From the NCBI RefSeq assembly GCF_030297135.1, contig NZ_AP028065.1, forward strand, positions 2,170,001 through 2,234,000: a stretch of 64,000 nucleotides of DNA, read 5' to 3'. The position numbers and the translations under genes were made by a program. The DNA is from Pseudoalteromonas apostichopi. Its GTDB lineage: Bacteria > Pseudomonadota > Gammaproteobacteria > Enterobacterales > Alteromonadaceae. A model generated the notes under the pieces. That model saw nothing but the letters and a program-made list of their open reading frames with translations. It was not told the origin of the DNA and searched no databases. Shown here one piece after another: positions 40,925 through 50,787 of the stretch; position 1 is the stretch's first letter; each line of letters opens with the position of its first letter.

Positions 40925-42166
40925 ATGTCAGATTTTCGTGAACAAGCATTACATTACCACGCTCACCCCGTTCCAGGTAAAATTAGTGTTGAACTAACCA
41001 AGCCAGCCGAAACGGTTAACGATCTCGCTTTAGCTTATAGCCCAGGTGTGGCTGAACCGGTCCGCGAAATTGCTGCTGATCCAGCAAATGCCTATAAGTA
41101 CACAGGTAAAGGTAACATGGTTGCGGTTATTTCAAACGGTACCGCAATTTTAGGTTTAGGTAACTTAGGTCCGCTTGCATCAAAACCTGTAATGGAAGGT
41201 AAAGCCTTATTATTCAAACGTTTTGCTGGCCTTGATTCAATTGATATTGAAGTAAAACACCGCACAACAGAAGATTTCATCAATACGGTTGCTAATATTG
41301 CTGATACCTTTGGTGGTATCAACTTAGAAGATATTAAAGCACCAGAATGTTTTGAAATCGAAAAAGCGCTTATTGAACGCTGTGATATTCCCGTTTTCCA
41401 TGATGACCAGCATGGTACAGCTATTGTTACTGCTGCCGGTATGCTTAATGCCCTTGAAGTACAAGGTAAAGATATCGAAGATGCCATTATTGTATGTTTA
41501 GGTGCCGGTGCTGCCGCAGTTGCTTGTATGGAGCTTTTAATTAAATGTGGCGCACTACGTGAGCACATCTATATGCTTGACCGTAAAGGTGTGATCCATA
41601 CTCGTCGTGATGACTTAAACGAGTATAAGCAACTATTCGCTAATAATACTGATAAGCGTACATTACAAGATGTTATTGCTGATGCTGATGTATTCGTTGG
41701 TGTATCAGGTCCTAACCTATTAACTGCAGATGATCTTAAGCTAATGGCTGATAAACCAGTCGTGTTTGCGTGTTCAAACCCAGATCCTGAGATTGCACCA
41801 GAAGTTGCGCACAGTGCACGTAACGATTTAATTATGGCTACGGGTCGTTCAGACTTCCCTAATCAAGTAAATAACGTGCTTTGCTTCCCGTTTATTTTCC
41901 GCGGTGCGCTTGATGTGCGTGCAACGGCAATTAATGATGAAATGAAAATTGCGGCAGTACACGCTATTCGTGGTATCGCTAAAGAGTCTGTACCAAATGA
42001 AGTACTGAAAGCGGCTGGTGTTGAGTCACTAGAGTTTGGTGCTGAGTACATCATTCCTAAGCCAATGGACCCGCGTTTATTACCTCGTATTGCACGTGCT
42101 GTTGCTGAAGCTGCAGTGGAGTCAGGTGTAGCGCAAATCGAGATGCCAGAAGATTACATGCGTTAA
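40925..42166 (+). CDS. Malic enzyme (oxaloacetate-decarboxylating), short form
   Basis: This 413-residue protein converts malate to pyruvate and CO2 with NAD(P)+ reduction. LAYSPGVAEPV, DIKAPECFEIE and FHDDQHGTAI carry the catalytic and metal-binding residues, and CLGAGAAAVACMELL is the dinucleotide site. It corresponds to the N-terminal part of MaeB but lacks the phosphotransacetylase-like domain. NADP preference is inferred. Confidence 0.94.
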   Translation: MSDFREQALHYHAHPVPGKISVELTKPAETVNDLALAYSPGVAEPVREIAADPANAYKYTGKGNMVAVISNGTAILGLGNLGPLASKPVMEGKALLFKRFAGLDSIDIEVKHRTTEDFINTVANIADTFGGINLEDIKAPECFEIEKALIERCDIPVFHDDQHGTAIVTAAGMLNALEVQGKDIEDAIIVCLGAGAAAVACMELLIKCGALREHIYMLDRKGVIHTRRDDLNEYKQLFANNTDKRTLQDVIADADVFVGVSGPNLLTADDLKLMADKPVVFACSNPDPEIAPEVAHSARNDLIMATGRSDFPNQVNNVLCFPFIFRGALDVRATAINDEMKIAAVHAIRGIAKESVPNEVLKAAGVESLEFGAEYIIPKPMDPRLLPRIARAVAEAAVESGVAQIEMPEDYMR

Positions 42167-42196
42167 ACTTAATTACTCAAATTGTATAACGCTAAT

Positions 42197-42225
42197 AAAA
42201 AACTCAGCCTTGGCTGAGTTTTTTT
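42197..42225. terminator. Terminator between malic enzyme and metJ
   Basis: AAAAACTCAGCC-TT-GGCTGAGTTTTT lies between convergent genes and can work in both directions. Confidence 0.9.
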
Positions 42226-42265
42226 ATATCTGCGATTATCGGCGGTGATCCGATGGCCGAAATAC

Positions 42266-42586
42266 TTATTCTGAATCAAGCACTGGGATATCTAACCCCA
42301 TTTCTTGCATAATTCTTTTAACTTCTTCAGGTACCTTTTCAGGGTTGTCTTTACGAAGGTCGTCATCATTTGGTAATGGTTGACCTGTAAAAGCATGTAA
42401 GAAAGCTTCACACAATAACTCGCTGTTCGTCGCATGACGCAGGTTATTGATCTGGCGGCGTGTACGCTCGTCAGTTAATACTTTTAATACGTTAAGTGGG
42501 ATTGATACGGTAATCTTTTTTACTTGTTCTGATTTTTTACCGTGTTCTGCATATGGGTGAATGTATTCACCGTTCCATTTAGCCAT
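42266..42586 (-). CDS. metJ: Methionine repressor MetJ
   Basis: This 106-residue ribbon-helix-helix repressor has VKKITVSIPLNVLKVLTDERTRRQI as the operator-binding strand and first helix, and NLRHATNSELLCEAFLHAFTGQPLP. S-adenosylmethionine is the corepressor. It is divergent from metB with a met box in the shared region, as in E. coli. Confidence 0.97.
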   Translation of the reverse strand: MAKWNGEYIHPYAEHGKKSEQVKKITVSIPLNVLKVLTDERTRRQINNLRHATNSELLCEAFLHAFTGQPLPNDDDLRKDNPEKVPEEVKRIMQEMGLDIPVLDSE

Positions 42587-42741
42587 AAGTTGTTTCGTTG
42601 CCTCGGTTGTCAGTGATTTACGCCTTATTCACAGCGCAAGATGCGGAAATTCTATCTCTTTAAAAAAGATAGTCAAATACTAGTTATTTAGCCATCTAGT
42701 GGTGTAAATGTATAAACTTCTATGTGTGAGCGATAAATGCT

Positions 42742-42789
42742 TTGACTTCTCATATTTGATCATCTAACCTTTTAGACGTCTAAACATCC
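42742..42789 (+). promoter_or_regulatory. metB promoter and met boxes
   Basis: TTGACT (42742) and TAACCT (42765) are 17 nt apart. A perfect met box AGACGTCT follows at 42774-42781, and a weaker adjoining box AAACATCC at 42782-42789. MetJ bound here would block the start region. MetJ usually needs at least two adjacent boxes, which this gives. Confidence 0.7.
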
Positions 42790-42810
42790 AGTTCAGGAGT
42801 AGGTGATGAA

Positions 42811-44070
42811 ATGAGCGATAAAAATAAAGCGACGATTACTGTTCGTCACGGCATCGAAGCCGATAAACATCATGGCGCGGTTGTACCGCCAATTTACTTA
42901 TCAACCACCTATTCATTTGCTGATTTTGATACTAAGCGCCAGTATGACTATGGCCGCAGCGGTAACCCGAATCGCGATATCTTAGCTGAAACCTTAGCTG
43001 AACTTGAAGGTGGCGCTAGAGGTATTATTACTGCAACAGGTATGTCAGCAGTGCATTTAGCGACTCAGCTATTAAACAGTGACGACACCTTAGTGATCCC
43101 ACATGACTGCTATGGTGGTAGTTATCGTTTATTCACTTCGCTTGAAAAGCGTGGCCTGTTAAAACTAAAAGTTTTGGATTTAACGAAATCTGAAAATCTC
43201 CAAGAAATTTTATCGATTAAACCTAAGTTGATTTGGATAGAAACGCCAAGTAATCCAATCTTGCGTTTAACAGATATTAAAGCAATCACTAGTATTGCTA
43301 AGCAGTGTGATGCTTTAGTTGCGGCTGATAACACCTTCTTATCACCTGCGCTGCAAAACCCAATTGAGTTTGGTGTTGATATTGTTGTTCACTCAACTAC
43401 TAAATATATTAATGGTCACTCTGATGTGGTTGGCGGTGCGGTGATTGCTGCTACGCAAGAGCTAGGTGATGAGCTTGCTTGGTGGGCAAATAATATCGGC
43501 ATTACTGGTGCACCATTTGACAGTTACTTAACGCTTCGTGGTTTACGTACTTTAAATGTGCGTTTAAAGCAGCATCAAGAAAATGCTTTTGCGATTGCGG
43601 AGTATTTAGAAAACTCTCCTTTTGTAAGCCAAGTTTATTATCCAGGCCTTGCTTCTCACCCACAACATGAGCTTGCTAAAGCACAGCAACGTGGTTTTGG
43701 TGGCATGGTGAGCTTTGATATTAAAGGCGACATTAACGATGCAGCAGCGTTTTTAACCAGTCTTAAAGACTTTAGCCTTGCAGAGTCGTTAGGTGGGGTA
43801 GAAAGCTTGATTTGTCACCCTGCGACTATGACACACGCAGGCATGGAGCCTAAAGCACGCCTTGAAGCCGGTGTGGGCGATACTTTGATCCGTATTTCTG
43901 TAGGCATTGAAGATGTAAAAGATCTTATCGCAGATTTAGACCGTGTTTTCAATTTAGTAAAACCAGGTCAAGGCCAGCAAGTTGCTAAAGCTGAAGTAAA
44001 ACAAACACAGCAAGATACACAACAAAACGCGTCATTTAAGTTAACGCCTGCGCATACGGCATTGTGGTAG
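42811..44070 (+). CDS. metB: Cystathionine gamma-synthase MetB
   Basis: This 419-residue PLP enzyme makes cystathionine from O-succinylhomoserine and cysteine. The PLP lysine is in HSTTKYINGHSDVVGG. The C terminus carries about 30 extra residues rich in Gln and Lys (VKQTQQDTQQNA) compared with E. coli MetB (386 residues). Methionine gamma-lyase or CBL relatives are possible, but pairing with metJ and metL decides for MetB. Confidence 0.94.
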   Translation: MSDKNKATITVRHGIEADKHHGAVVPPIYLSTTYSFADFDTKRQYDYGRSGNPNRDILAETLAELEGGARGIITATGMSAVHLATQLLNSDDTLVIPHDCYGGSYRLFTSLEKRGLLKLKVLDLTKSENLQEILSIKPKLIWIETPSNPILRLTDIKAITSIAKQCDALVAADNTFLSPALQNPIEFGVDIVVHSTTKYINGHSDVVGGAVIAATQELGDELAWWANNIGITGAPFDSYLTLRGLRTLNVRLKQHQENAFAIAEYLENSPFVSQVYYPGLASHPQHELAKAQQRGFGGMVSFDIKGDINDAAAFLTSLKDFSLAESLGGVESLICHPATMTHAGMEPKARLEAGVGDTLIRISVGIEDVKDLIADLDRVFNLVKPGQGQQVAKAEVKQTQQDTQQNASFKLTPAHTALW

Positions 44071-44075
44071 AAGAG

Positions 44076-46421
44076 ATGGTAAATATTGTTCATAAATTTG
44101 GTGGCTCAAGCTTAAGCTCTGCAGATCGTTATCATGCGGTAGCTAACATCGTTCTAGCGAATACAGAGCAGGGTGACTGTGTGGTTGTGTCGGCATCAGG
44201 TAAAACAACCGATACTCTAGTAAAACTTTGGCAAAGTTACCAGCAGCAAGATAGACAAGCAGTTAGCGATATTTTATTGCTTATTGATAACAATCAACGA
44301 GCCTTAATTGAGCAATTACTTACAGGCCAGAATAAACAACAGGCGTTGGCGCAGCTAAATGATGAGCTTGCGGTTTTAAATGAATTAATTAGTCAACAGC
44401 AGTTACTTGAGGCACCTTTACTTGCCCATGGTGAAGTATGGTCGGCGCGCTTGTTGGCCGCTTACCTAAATCAGCTCGGTGTCGCTGCGCAAGATGTTGA
44501 TGCAAGGCAGTTATTTACTTTAAATGACGGGCAACTATTACATCAAAAAAATCAGCAGCAATGCACAAGTATAATTAGTAAGTCACACATAAACGTAGTA
44601 ACGGGCTTTATAGCTGTGGATTGCCAAGGCAATACGGTTACATTAGGGCGCAACGGCAGTGATTACAGTGCGACGTTACTGGCCAGTTATACTTTTGCGA
44701 AACAAGTGTCTATATGGACCGATACACAAGGCGTGTTTAGTACAGATCCTCGTAAAGTTAAAAATGCGCTTAAATATGCCAAGGTTTGTCGCGAGCAAGC
44801 TAACTTATTAGCGCGTTTAGGTAATCCTGTACTGCATGCTAAGACGTTATCGCCGTTAAAAGGCACCGAGATCAAGCTAGTTGTTAGAAGTAGCTTTGAT
44901 TGCGATGCAACGCCAACCGAAGTAGTAAAAGAAGGCTATAGCAAAGCAAAACGTTTTATTACTACCTTAGATAACATCGATTTATTACGGGTTGATAAAC
45001 TTAGTAGTGGTGAAGTAGGTGAACTAAGCCAGTTAATCCAGCACAGCCTGCACCACTTTACTAAAGATGGCGATACTTACTTATTAGTGCCAGGCCAAAG
45101 CACTCATCAGGTTGTAGGCCACTTAGCGGGTCGCGCCAATATTGTTGAGTCTAATTTAAGTGGTTGTGCAGTGGTTGCACCAACAACTGATGTAATTACG
45201 CTTACAGATCAAGCGACAGCGCTTTTAAAAGAGCAAAGCATTCATCCTCGTTTTGTACAACAAGATGATAACTATGTGTTGATCTTAAATGACCAGGCAA
45301 TTGATAGTGATGTTTTAACTCTTCTACATGACAAGTTAGTCAACAAAGGCCAAGAGCTGGCCATTATCGTTGCTGGTCTTGGTAATGTGGGTGAGGTGTT
45401 CTTATCGCAACTACAAGCTCAGTTTGCTCGTTTATCTGCTCAGTATAAAGTAAAAGTTGTTGCTCTTTTACGCTCAAAGCAAATGCTTTTTAGTGCCAGT
45501 GGTTTAAATACTGAAACATGGCAAGAGCAATGGCACAACGAAGCGCAAAGCTACAACAAAGCTGAGTTATTAGCACGTATCAATGAGCTTGATTATGAAC
45601 ACAAAGTAGTGATTGATATTACAGCCAGTGAGGCCTTTAGTCAGTTTTATCCTGATTTTATAGAACTTAACTGCCATTTGATCAGTGCAAACAAATATGC
45701 TGGCACCGCCGCCAGTAGTTGGTATCAAACATTACGTAATAATTTAGCCGAGCGAAATTTATTGTGGCGCTATAACACCAGTGTGGGGGCAGGTTTACCA
45801 ATTAATTTTGCTTTAGCTGATTTACAAAATAGTGGTGACAGAATTAACCGTATTGAAGGGGTATTTTCAGGTACCTTGTCATGGTTATGCAGCAGCTATG
45901 ATGGCAGTGTGCCGTTTTCAGATTTAGTGCTTCAAGCTCAGCAAATGGGCTATACAGAGCCAGATCCTCGTGAAGATTTATCTGGCCGCGATATGCAGCG
46001 TAAACTGCTAATTTTAGCGCGAGATCTCGGTCTTGATTTAGAGCTTGATGACATTGCTTTAACTCCACTCATGCCTGAAGCGTTAGCAATAGGTAGCTGG
46101 CAAGATTTTCTTGCAAATAAGCAGCTACTCGATGATTTTATGACTGAAAAAGCAAACTTGGCTGCAGCTGAAGATAAAGTTGTGCGCTATACCGGTGCTA
46201 TTACATTAGTAGATGGTAAGGTCAAAGCACAAGTTGGCTTAGTCAATGTTGGCAAAGATGATGTACTAGCAGGTCTTAAACCGGGCGATAATATCTTTGT
46301 AATTAATTCACAGTGGTATTTAGATAATGCATTGGTGATCCAAGGCCCTGGAGCGGGCAAAGAGGTCACCGCAGCGGGGATTCACTCAGATCTTTATTGG
46401 TTAGTGAATAACCTAAAATAA
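44076..46421 (+). CDS. metL: Bifunctional aspartokinase II/homoserine dehydrogenase II
   Basis: The ATG at 44076 (MVNIVHKFGGSS), with AGAAG just upstream, is preferred over the GTG at 44064 inside metB. About 781 residues: an aspartokinase domain (KFGGSS, GRNGSDYSAT, DPRKV) to about 280, an ACT-like middle, and homoserine dehydrogenase (VAGLGNVGEVF near 435; SGTLSWL and GYTEPDPREDLSGRDMQRKL further on). The metBL pair is as in E. coli and is probably co-repressed by MetJ. Confidence 0.95.
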   Translation: MVNIVHKFGGSSLSSADRYHAVANIVLANTEQGDCVVVSASGKTTDTLVKLWQSYQQQDRQAVSDILLLIDNNQRALIEQLLTGQNKQQALAQLNDELAVLNELISQQQLLEAPLLAHGEVWSARLLAAYLNQLGVAAQDVDARQLFTLNDGQLLHQKNQQQCTSIISKSHINVVTGFIAVDCQGNTVTLGRNGSDYSATLLASYTFAKQVSIWTDTQGVFSTDPRKVKNALKYAKVCREQANLLARLGNPVLHAKTLSPLKGTEIKLVVRSSFDCDATPTEVVKEGYSKAKRFITTLDNIDLLRVDKLSSGEVGELSQLIQHSLHHFTKDGDTYLLVPGQSTHQVVGHLAGRANIVESNLSGCAVVAPTTDVITLTDQATALLKEQSIHPRFVQQDDNYVLILNDQAIDSDVLTLLHDKLVNKGQELAIIVAGLGNVGEVFLSQLQAQFARLSAQYKVKVVALLRSKQMLFSASGLNTETWQEQWHNEAQSYNKAELLARINELDYEHKVVIDITASEAFSQFYPDFIELNCHLISANKYAGTAASSWYQTLRNNLAERNLLWRYNTSVGAGLPINFALADLQNSGDRINRIEGVFSGTLSWLCSSYDGSVPFSDLVLQAQQMGYTEPDPREDLSGRDMQRKLLILARDLGLDLELDDIALTPLMPEALAIGSWQDFLANKQLLDDFMTEKANLAAAEDKVVRYTGAITLVDGKVKAQVGLVNVGKDDVLAGLKPGDNIFVINSQWYLDNALVIQGPGAGKEVTAAGIHSDLYWLVNNLK

Positions 46422-46451
46422 TTTTGCTGATCTTAGTTTAAATGGCTAAGC

Positions 46452-46477
46452 AAAAAGCGCCCTTTAGGCGCTTTTTT
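46452..46477. terminator. Terminator after metL
   Basis: AAAAAGCGCC-CTTT-AGGCGCTTTTTT; it lies between convergent metL and the PBP1A gene. Confidence 0.9.
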
Positions 46478-46504
46478 ATTATCACAACTACTTATACAAA
46501 TTGC

Positions 46505-49015
46505 TTAAAACAGCTCTTCTTCTGTGCTGAGCTTTTCTTCAAACACATCAGTAGGTTGATCAAGTACATACTTGGTTGGCGCAGTGCCTTTAATAAAGTA
46601 CTCAAAGCGACTAGTGTAATCGTTTTTATGGCTTAAAAGGCCCGTCGCTAAGTCGATACGAACCGATACGAGCCCCTCAGGAAGTTCAATAGGTGCTTCT
46701 GGCATACCATCAAGGGCTGCACGCATAAAGTCGACCCATGCCGGTTGCGCTGTTTTAGCGCCTGATTCTGCACCAGATATTTGCGATTTATCGAGGTTAT
46801 TATTATAGGTCGAACGGCCAAGGGCCTTACCTGGGTTATCAAAACCAACCCATACCGAAGTCATCACATTGCGGTTAAAGCCGCTGAACCAAGTATCAAC
46901 AGAGTCATTGGTGGTACCTGTTTTACCGGCTAGGTCACGACGACCAAGGGCTTGTGCACGCCAGCCTGTACCACTCCAACCCGTTTTATGAGTCCAGCTA
47001 CCGCCACCCCAAATAGCACTGTGCATAGCTTGTGAAATTAAGAAAGCATTTTGCTTTGAAATGATTCGTGGTGCACAACGTGGGGCGCTAGTAACCTGAG
47101 TATTTGGAATATTTATCTGAGTATCATCCAGAGATGCAAATTCAGGGGTAATGGCTTGTTGTGGTTCATCACAGGCAAGTTCAGGCTCTGTTTTAAATAA
47201 CACATTTCCGGCAGAGTCTTGAATTTCTGAAATAAAGTATGGAGTAATTAAGTGCCCACCATTAGCAAAAGTACTCATCCCCCTCGCAAGTTCAAGAGGA
47301 GTGATGGAGGCGCTGCCAAGTGCCAGCGATTCACTACGGTTAATATCACTGTTTAAAAAACCAAACTTAAGCAAATGATCGGCTGTGCGCTCAAGACCAA
47401 CACCACGTAATAAGCGTACCGAAATTACGTTTTTCGACTGGGCAAGTGCTCTACGAATACGGATAGGTCCATTATAAACCGCAGGACTGTTTTTCGGGCG
47501 CCATGCGACACCTTGACTTTTATCCCACTGATTAATTGGTGCATCATTCAGAATAGAAGCGAGTGTATATCCATTTTCAAGTGCCGCTGAATAAATAAAC
47601 GGCTTAATGTTTGAACCTACTTGGCGTTTTGCTTGGACTGCACGATTGTATTGGCTTTGCTCAAAACTATAACCACCAACAATCGCTTTAATACGACCAT
47701 CTTGTGGATCTAGTGAAACCAATGCGCTCGAAGCTTCGGGCACTTGGCTTAATATATAGCTGTCATCTGCATTTTTACGCAGCCAAATTTGCGCTCCAGC
47801 CGTTAGGATTTCACCAGCGGTTTTTGGTGCGAAGCTTTGACGGTATCGCGTAATATATTTACGTGCCCATTTTAAGCCATCCCACTCAATAGTAACTTGT
47901 TCGCCGCTTTTTAAAAGCACATCGATTGACTGCTCTGCGACATTTGTTACAACACCAGCCAATAACGGGCCAAATTCTTTAACATCTTTTAGTTTATTTA
48001 AGATTTCTTCTTGGCTAAGTGGGCTCTCGTTTTCACTGTCCCATAACTGTGCCGTAGCACCACGGTAGCCATGACGCATGTCGTAAGCATGTAGGTTATC
48101 AACAATGGCATCTTGTGCTGCTTGCTGAATATTTGAGTCAACGCTAGCGTAGACCTTAAAACCAGAATTATAAGCGCGCTCATGGCCATAACGTTCAACC
48201 ATATCAGCACGCACCATCTCAGAGATATATGGTGCATACACTTCAATTTCTGCGCCGTGGAATTTTGCAGTAATAGGCGCCTTAGTGGCTTCTGCGTATT
48301 CACTCTGCGTAATGTACTTTTCGGTTAACATACGTCCTAAAACAACATTACGACGGCTTTTAGCACGGGTAGGGTTACGTATAGGGTTTAGTGCTGAAGG
48401 TGCTTTAGGTAAACCTGCAATCATTGCCATTTGCGCCAAGGTAAGTTCATTTAATTCCTTACCGTAATAAACTTGTGCTGCAGCACCAATACCAAAAGCA
48501 CGGTTACCAAGTTCAATTTTATTTAAATATAATTCGAGGATTTCGTCTTTAGTTAATATACTTTCGATATGTAAAGCGATGAAGATCTCTTTGACTTTAC
48601 GGATGTATGCTTTTTCTCGGGTTAAGAAGAAGTTACGGGCAAGCTGCATAGTTATCGTACTTGCGCCTTGTTTCTTTTCACCTGTAGATATGAGTACAAT
48701 GGCAGAACGAACAATACCAATAGGATCGATACCGATATGCTCGTAAAAACGGTTATCTTCTGTTGCTAAAATAGCGTCGATTAATGGTTGAGGGATTTGA
48801 TCTATCGTAACGGGAATGCGGCGTTTTTCACCGAATTGGTTAATCAATAAACCATCGCGTGAAAATACTTGCATAGGTGTCTGTAATTGAACGTCTTTTA
48901 GAACCTGAACGCTAGGAATGTCAGGTTTAACGTAATAGTATAGACCAACTAAAGTGATTAGCCCTAAGAATGAGCAAATGATAATAAATTGTAAAGTTCG
49001 CTTTAATAAAATCAC
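46505..49015 (-). CDS. mrcA: Penicillin-binding protein 1A (bifunctional)
   Basis: This 836-residue class A PBP has one N-terminal membrane helix (about 9-30), a GT51 glycosyltransferase domain (EDNRFYEHIGID, GASTITMQLARNFFL) and a transpeptidase domain with SNIKPF (SXXK), SKN and GKTGTTNDS (KTG). It polymerises and cross-links peptidoglycan. It is divergent from pilM, the arrangement found in E. coli (mrcA-hofM) and Pseudomonas. Confidence 0.97.
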   Translation of the reverse strand: MILLKRTLQFIIICSFLGLITLVGLYYYVKPDIPSVQVLKDVQLQTPMQVFSRDGLLINQFGEKRRIPVTIDQIPQPLIDAILATEDNRFYEHIGIDPIGIVRSAIVLISTGEKKQGASTITMQLARNFFLTREKAYIRKVKEIFIALHIESILTKDEILELYLNKIELGNRAFGIGAAAQVYYGKELNELTLAQMAMIAGLPKAPSALNPIRNPTRAKSRRNVVLGRMLTEKYITQSEYAEATKAPITAKFHGAEIEVYAPYISEMVRADMVERYGHERAYNSGFKVYASVDSNIQQAAQDAIVDNLHAYDMRHGYRGATAQLWDSENESPLSQEEILNKLKDVKEFGPLLAGVVTNVAEQSIDVLLKSGEQVTIEWDGLKWARKYITRYRQSFAPKTAGEILTAGAQIWLRKNADDSYILSQVPEASSALVSLDPQDGRIKAIVGGYSFEQSQYNRAVQAKRQVGSNIKPFIYSAALENGYTLASILNDAPINQWDKSQGVAWRPKNSPAVYNGPIRIRRALAQSKNVISVRLLRGVGLERTADHLLKFGFLNSDINRSESLALGSASITPLELARGMSTFANGGHLITPYFISEIQDSAGNVLFKTEPELACDEPQQAITPEFASLDDTQINIPNTQVTSAPRCAPRIISKQNAFLISQAMHSAIWGGGSWTHKTGWSGTGWRAQALGRRDLAGKTGTTNDSVDTWFSGFNRNVMTSVWVGFDNPGKALGRSTYNNNLDKSQISGAESGAKTAQPAWVDFMRAALDGMPEAPIELPEGLVSVRIDLATGLLSHKNDYTSRFEYFIKGTAPTKYVLDQPTDVFEEKLSTEEELF

Positions 49016-49147
49016 TTATATTTTCCCTAAATGGACTCCCAATTAGAATCGGAGACTGCTAGTATATATTGATTAAAAAATGAATAATATTTTTTCAGAT
49101 AAAAATTATAACTTGTTTATTATTAAAACAAAGGCAAAGTTGCAAAC

Positions 49148-50227
49148 ATGCTAAGTCAGCTATTTAAAAAGCCTTCATCTATGATGGTAGGAATTGACAT
49201 CGGATCGCACTGTATAAAAGCAGTGTTGCTGCAAGAAACAGACGCAGGTATGCGGCTTGAAGCGTTAGCTATTGAACCTATGCCAAAAGGCGCTATGTCT
49301 GAGCGTTCTATTCAAGACATAGAAGCGATAGGCAATGTTATCGCTAAATTAAAAAGAAAAATTCCTAAATCAGTTCAAACTGCAGCAGTCGCTGTTTCTG
49401 GTCAAACTGTAATAACGAAAGTGATTTTTATGGATGTATCATTAACAGATGCTGAATTAGAGTCACAAATTGCCATTGAAGCTGATAGCTTAATTCCATA
49501 TCCACTTGATGAAGTAAATATCGATTTCGAAAAGCTGGCAATCAACGAAGCAGATCCAAGTAAAGTAAATGTTCTTCTTTCTGCAGCTCGTACTGAAAGT
49601 GTGCAAGCGCGAGTTGGTGCACTTGAAGCTGCAAACTTAAAGGCTGCGGTTGTTGATGTTGAAAGTTATGCGCTAAGTAGAGCAATGGATATCTACTATC
49701 AACAACTACCTAGTGATGCTTTCAACAAGTGTGTTGCCGTGGTTGATATTGGTGCTGTATTGATGCTTGTCAGCGTAGTACAGGAAGGTGAAACAATTTA
49801 CACTCGTGACCAAGTTTTCGGCGGCGACCAATATACCAATAGTATTGTTGCTTATTACAACAAGAGCTTTGATGAAGCTGAAATAGGTAAAACAACAGGT
49901 GACTTACCACCAAATTACACGTTTGAAGTTCTTGCGCCATTCCAGACATCGTTATTGCAACAAGTAAGGCGTGCGGTACAAATGTTCTTAACTACCAGTG
50001 GTAAAGATCAAGTCGATTACATTGTGCTGACTGGCGGAACCGCCATGATTGAAGGCTTAGATAGGTTGCTAATTGAAGAGTTAGGAATCCACACCATTGT
50101 TGCTGAACCATTTGCAAATCTTGAAATTTCGCCGAAGGTTGACCGTAATATGTTACAGCGTCATCGCACTCAGTTTGCGATAGCTACAGGATTGGCTTTA
50201 AGGAGCTTTTCATCATGCCACATATAA
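49148..50227 (+). CDS. pilM: Type IV pilus assembly protein PilM
   Basis: This 359-residue actin-like (FtsA-fold) cytoplasmic protein has MVGIDIGSHCIKAVLL and VVDIGAVLMLVSVV phosphate-site motifs. It binds the N terminus of PilN and connects the PilNOPQ alignment complex to the motor. It overlaps pilN by 13 nt. Confidence 0.97.
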   Translation: MLSQLFKKPSSMMVGIDIGSHCIKAVLLQETDAGMRLEALAIEPMPKGAMSERSIQDIEAIGNVIAKLKRKIPKSVQTAAVAVSGQTVITKVIFMDVSLTDAELESQIAIEADSLIPYPLDEVNIDFEKLAINEADPSKVNVLLSAARTESVQARVGALEAANLKAAVVDVESYALSRAMDIYYQQLPSDAFNKCVAVVDIGAVLMLVSVVQEGETIYTRDQVFGGDQYTNSIVAYYNKSFDEAEIGKTTGDLPPNYTFEVLAPFQTSLLQQVRRAVQMFLTTSGKDQVDYIVLTGGTAMIEGLDRLLIEELGIHTIVAEPFANLEISPKVDRNMLQRHRTQFAIATGLALRSFSSCHI

Positions 50228-50787
50228 ATCTATTGCCATGGCGCGAACAACAAAGAAAAGATTCCCAGAACAAGTTCATTACAATTTTGTTCGGCGTTGT
50301 TGTTGTTAGCTTCTTGAGTATGTATTTATTAAGCTCTTTTTACAGCGGCTTACGTGAAGGGCAGAATGTAAAGAACAACTTCTTAAATACTGAAATAGCA
50401 TTATTAAACCAACGTATTCGTGAAATTAATGAGCTAGATAAGAAAAAAGAGAACTTACAACAACGTATGCGCTTAATTGAAGAGTTACAAAGTAACCGTA
50501 ATTTGGGAACACAAATTATGGATGAAGTGGCCAATATAGTCCCTGCCGGTGTTTATTTAACTAAACTAGAGCGACATGATAATCGCATTCATGTTATCGG
50601 TCGCAGTGAATCCAATAATCGCTTATCGACTATGTTGCGCCAAGTGCAAGGTTCTTACTTATTAGAACGACCGATTATGCAAGGCATTGTAGCTGGTGAG
50701 CAAACGTCGCGATTGTTGAGTGACTTTAATATGGATTTTTATGTTAAGCCTTTTGATCAGATAGGTGAGGCACGTAATGAACCTTGA
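50215..50787 (+). CDS. pilN: Type IV pilus assembly protein PilN
   Basis: This 190-residue bitopic protein starts with the PilM-binding peptide INLLPWREQ (residues 4-12), followed by a membrane helix (about 21-42), a coiled coil (about 55-90) and a ferredoxin-like domain. The start inside pilM has AAGGAG upstream. Confidence 0.96.
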   Translation: MPHINLLPWREQQRKDSQNKFITILFGVVVVSFLSMYLLSSFYSGLREGQNVKNNFLNTEIALLNQRIREINELDKKKENLQQRMRLIEELQSNRNLGTQIMDEVANIVPAGVYLTKLERHDNRIHVIGRSESNNRLSTMLRQVQGSYLLERPIMQGIVAGEQTSRLLSDFNMDFYVKPFDQIGEARNEP

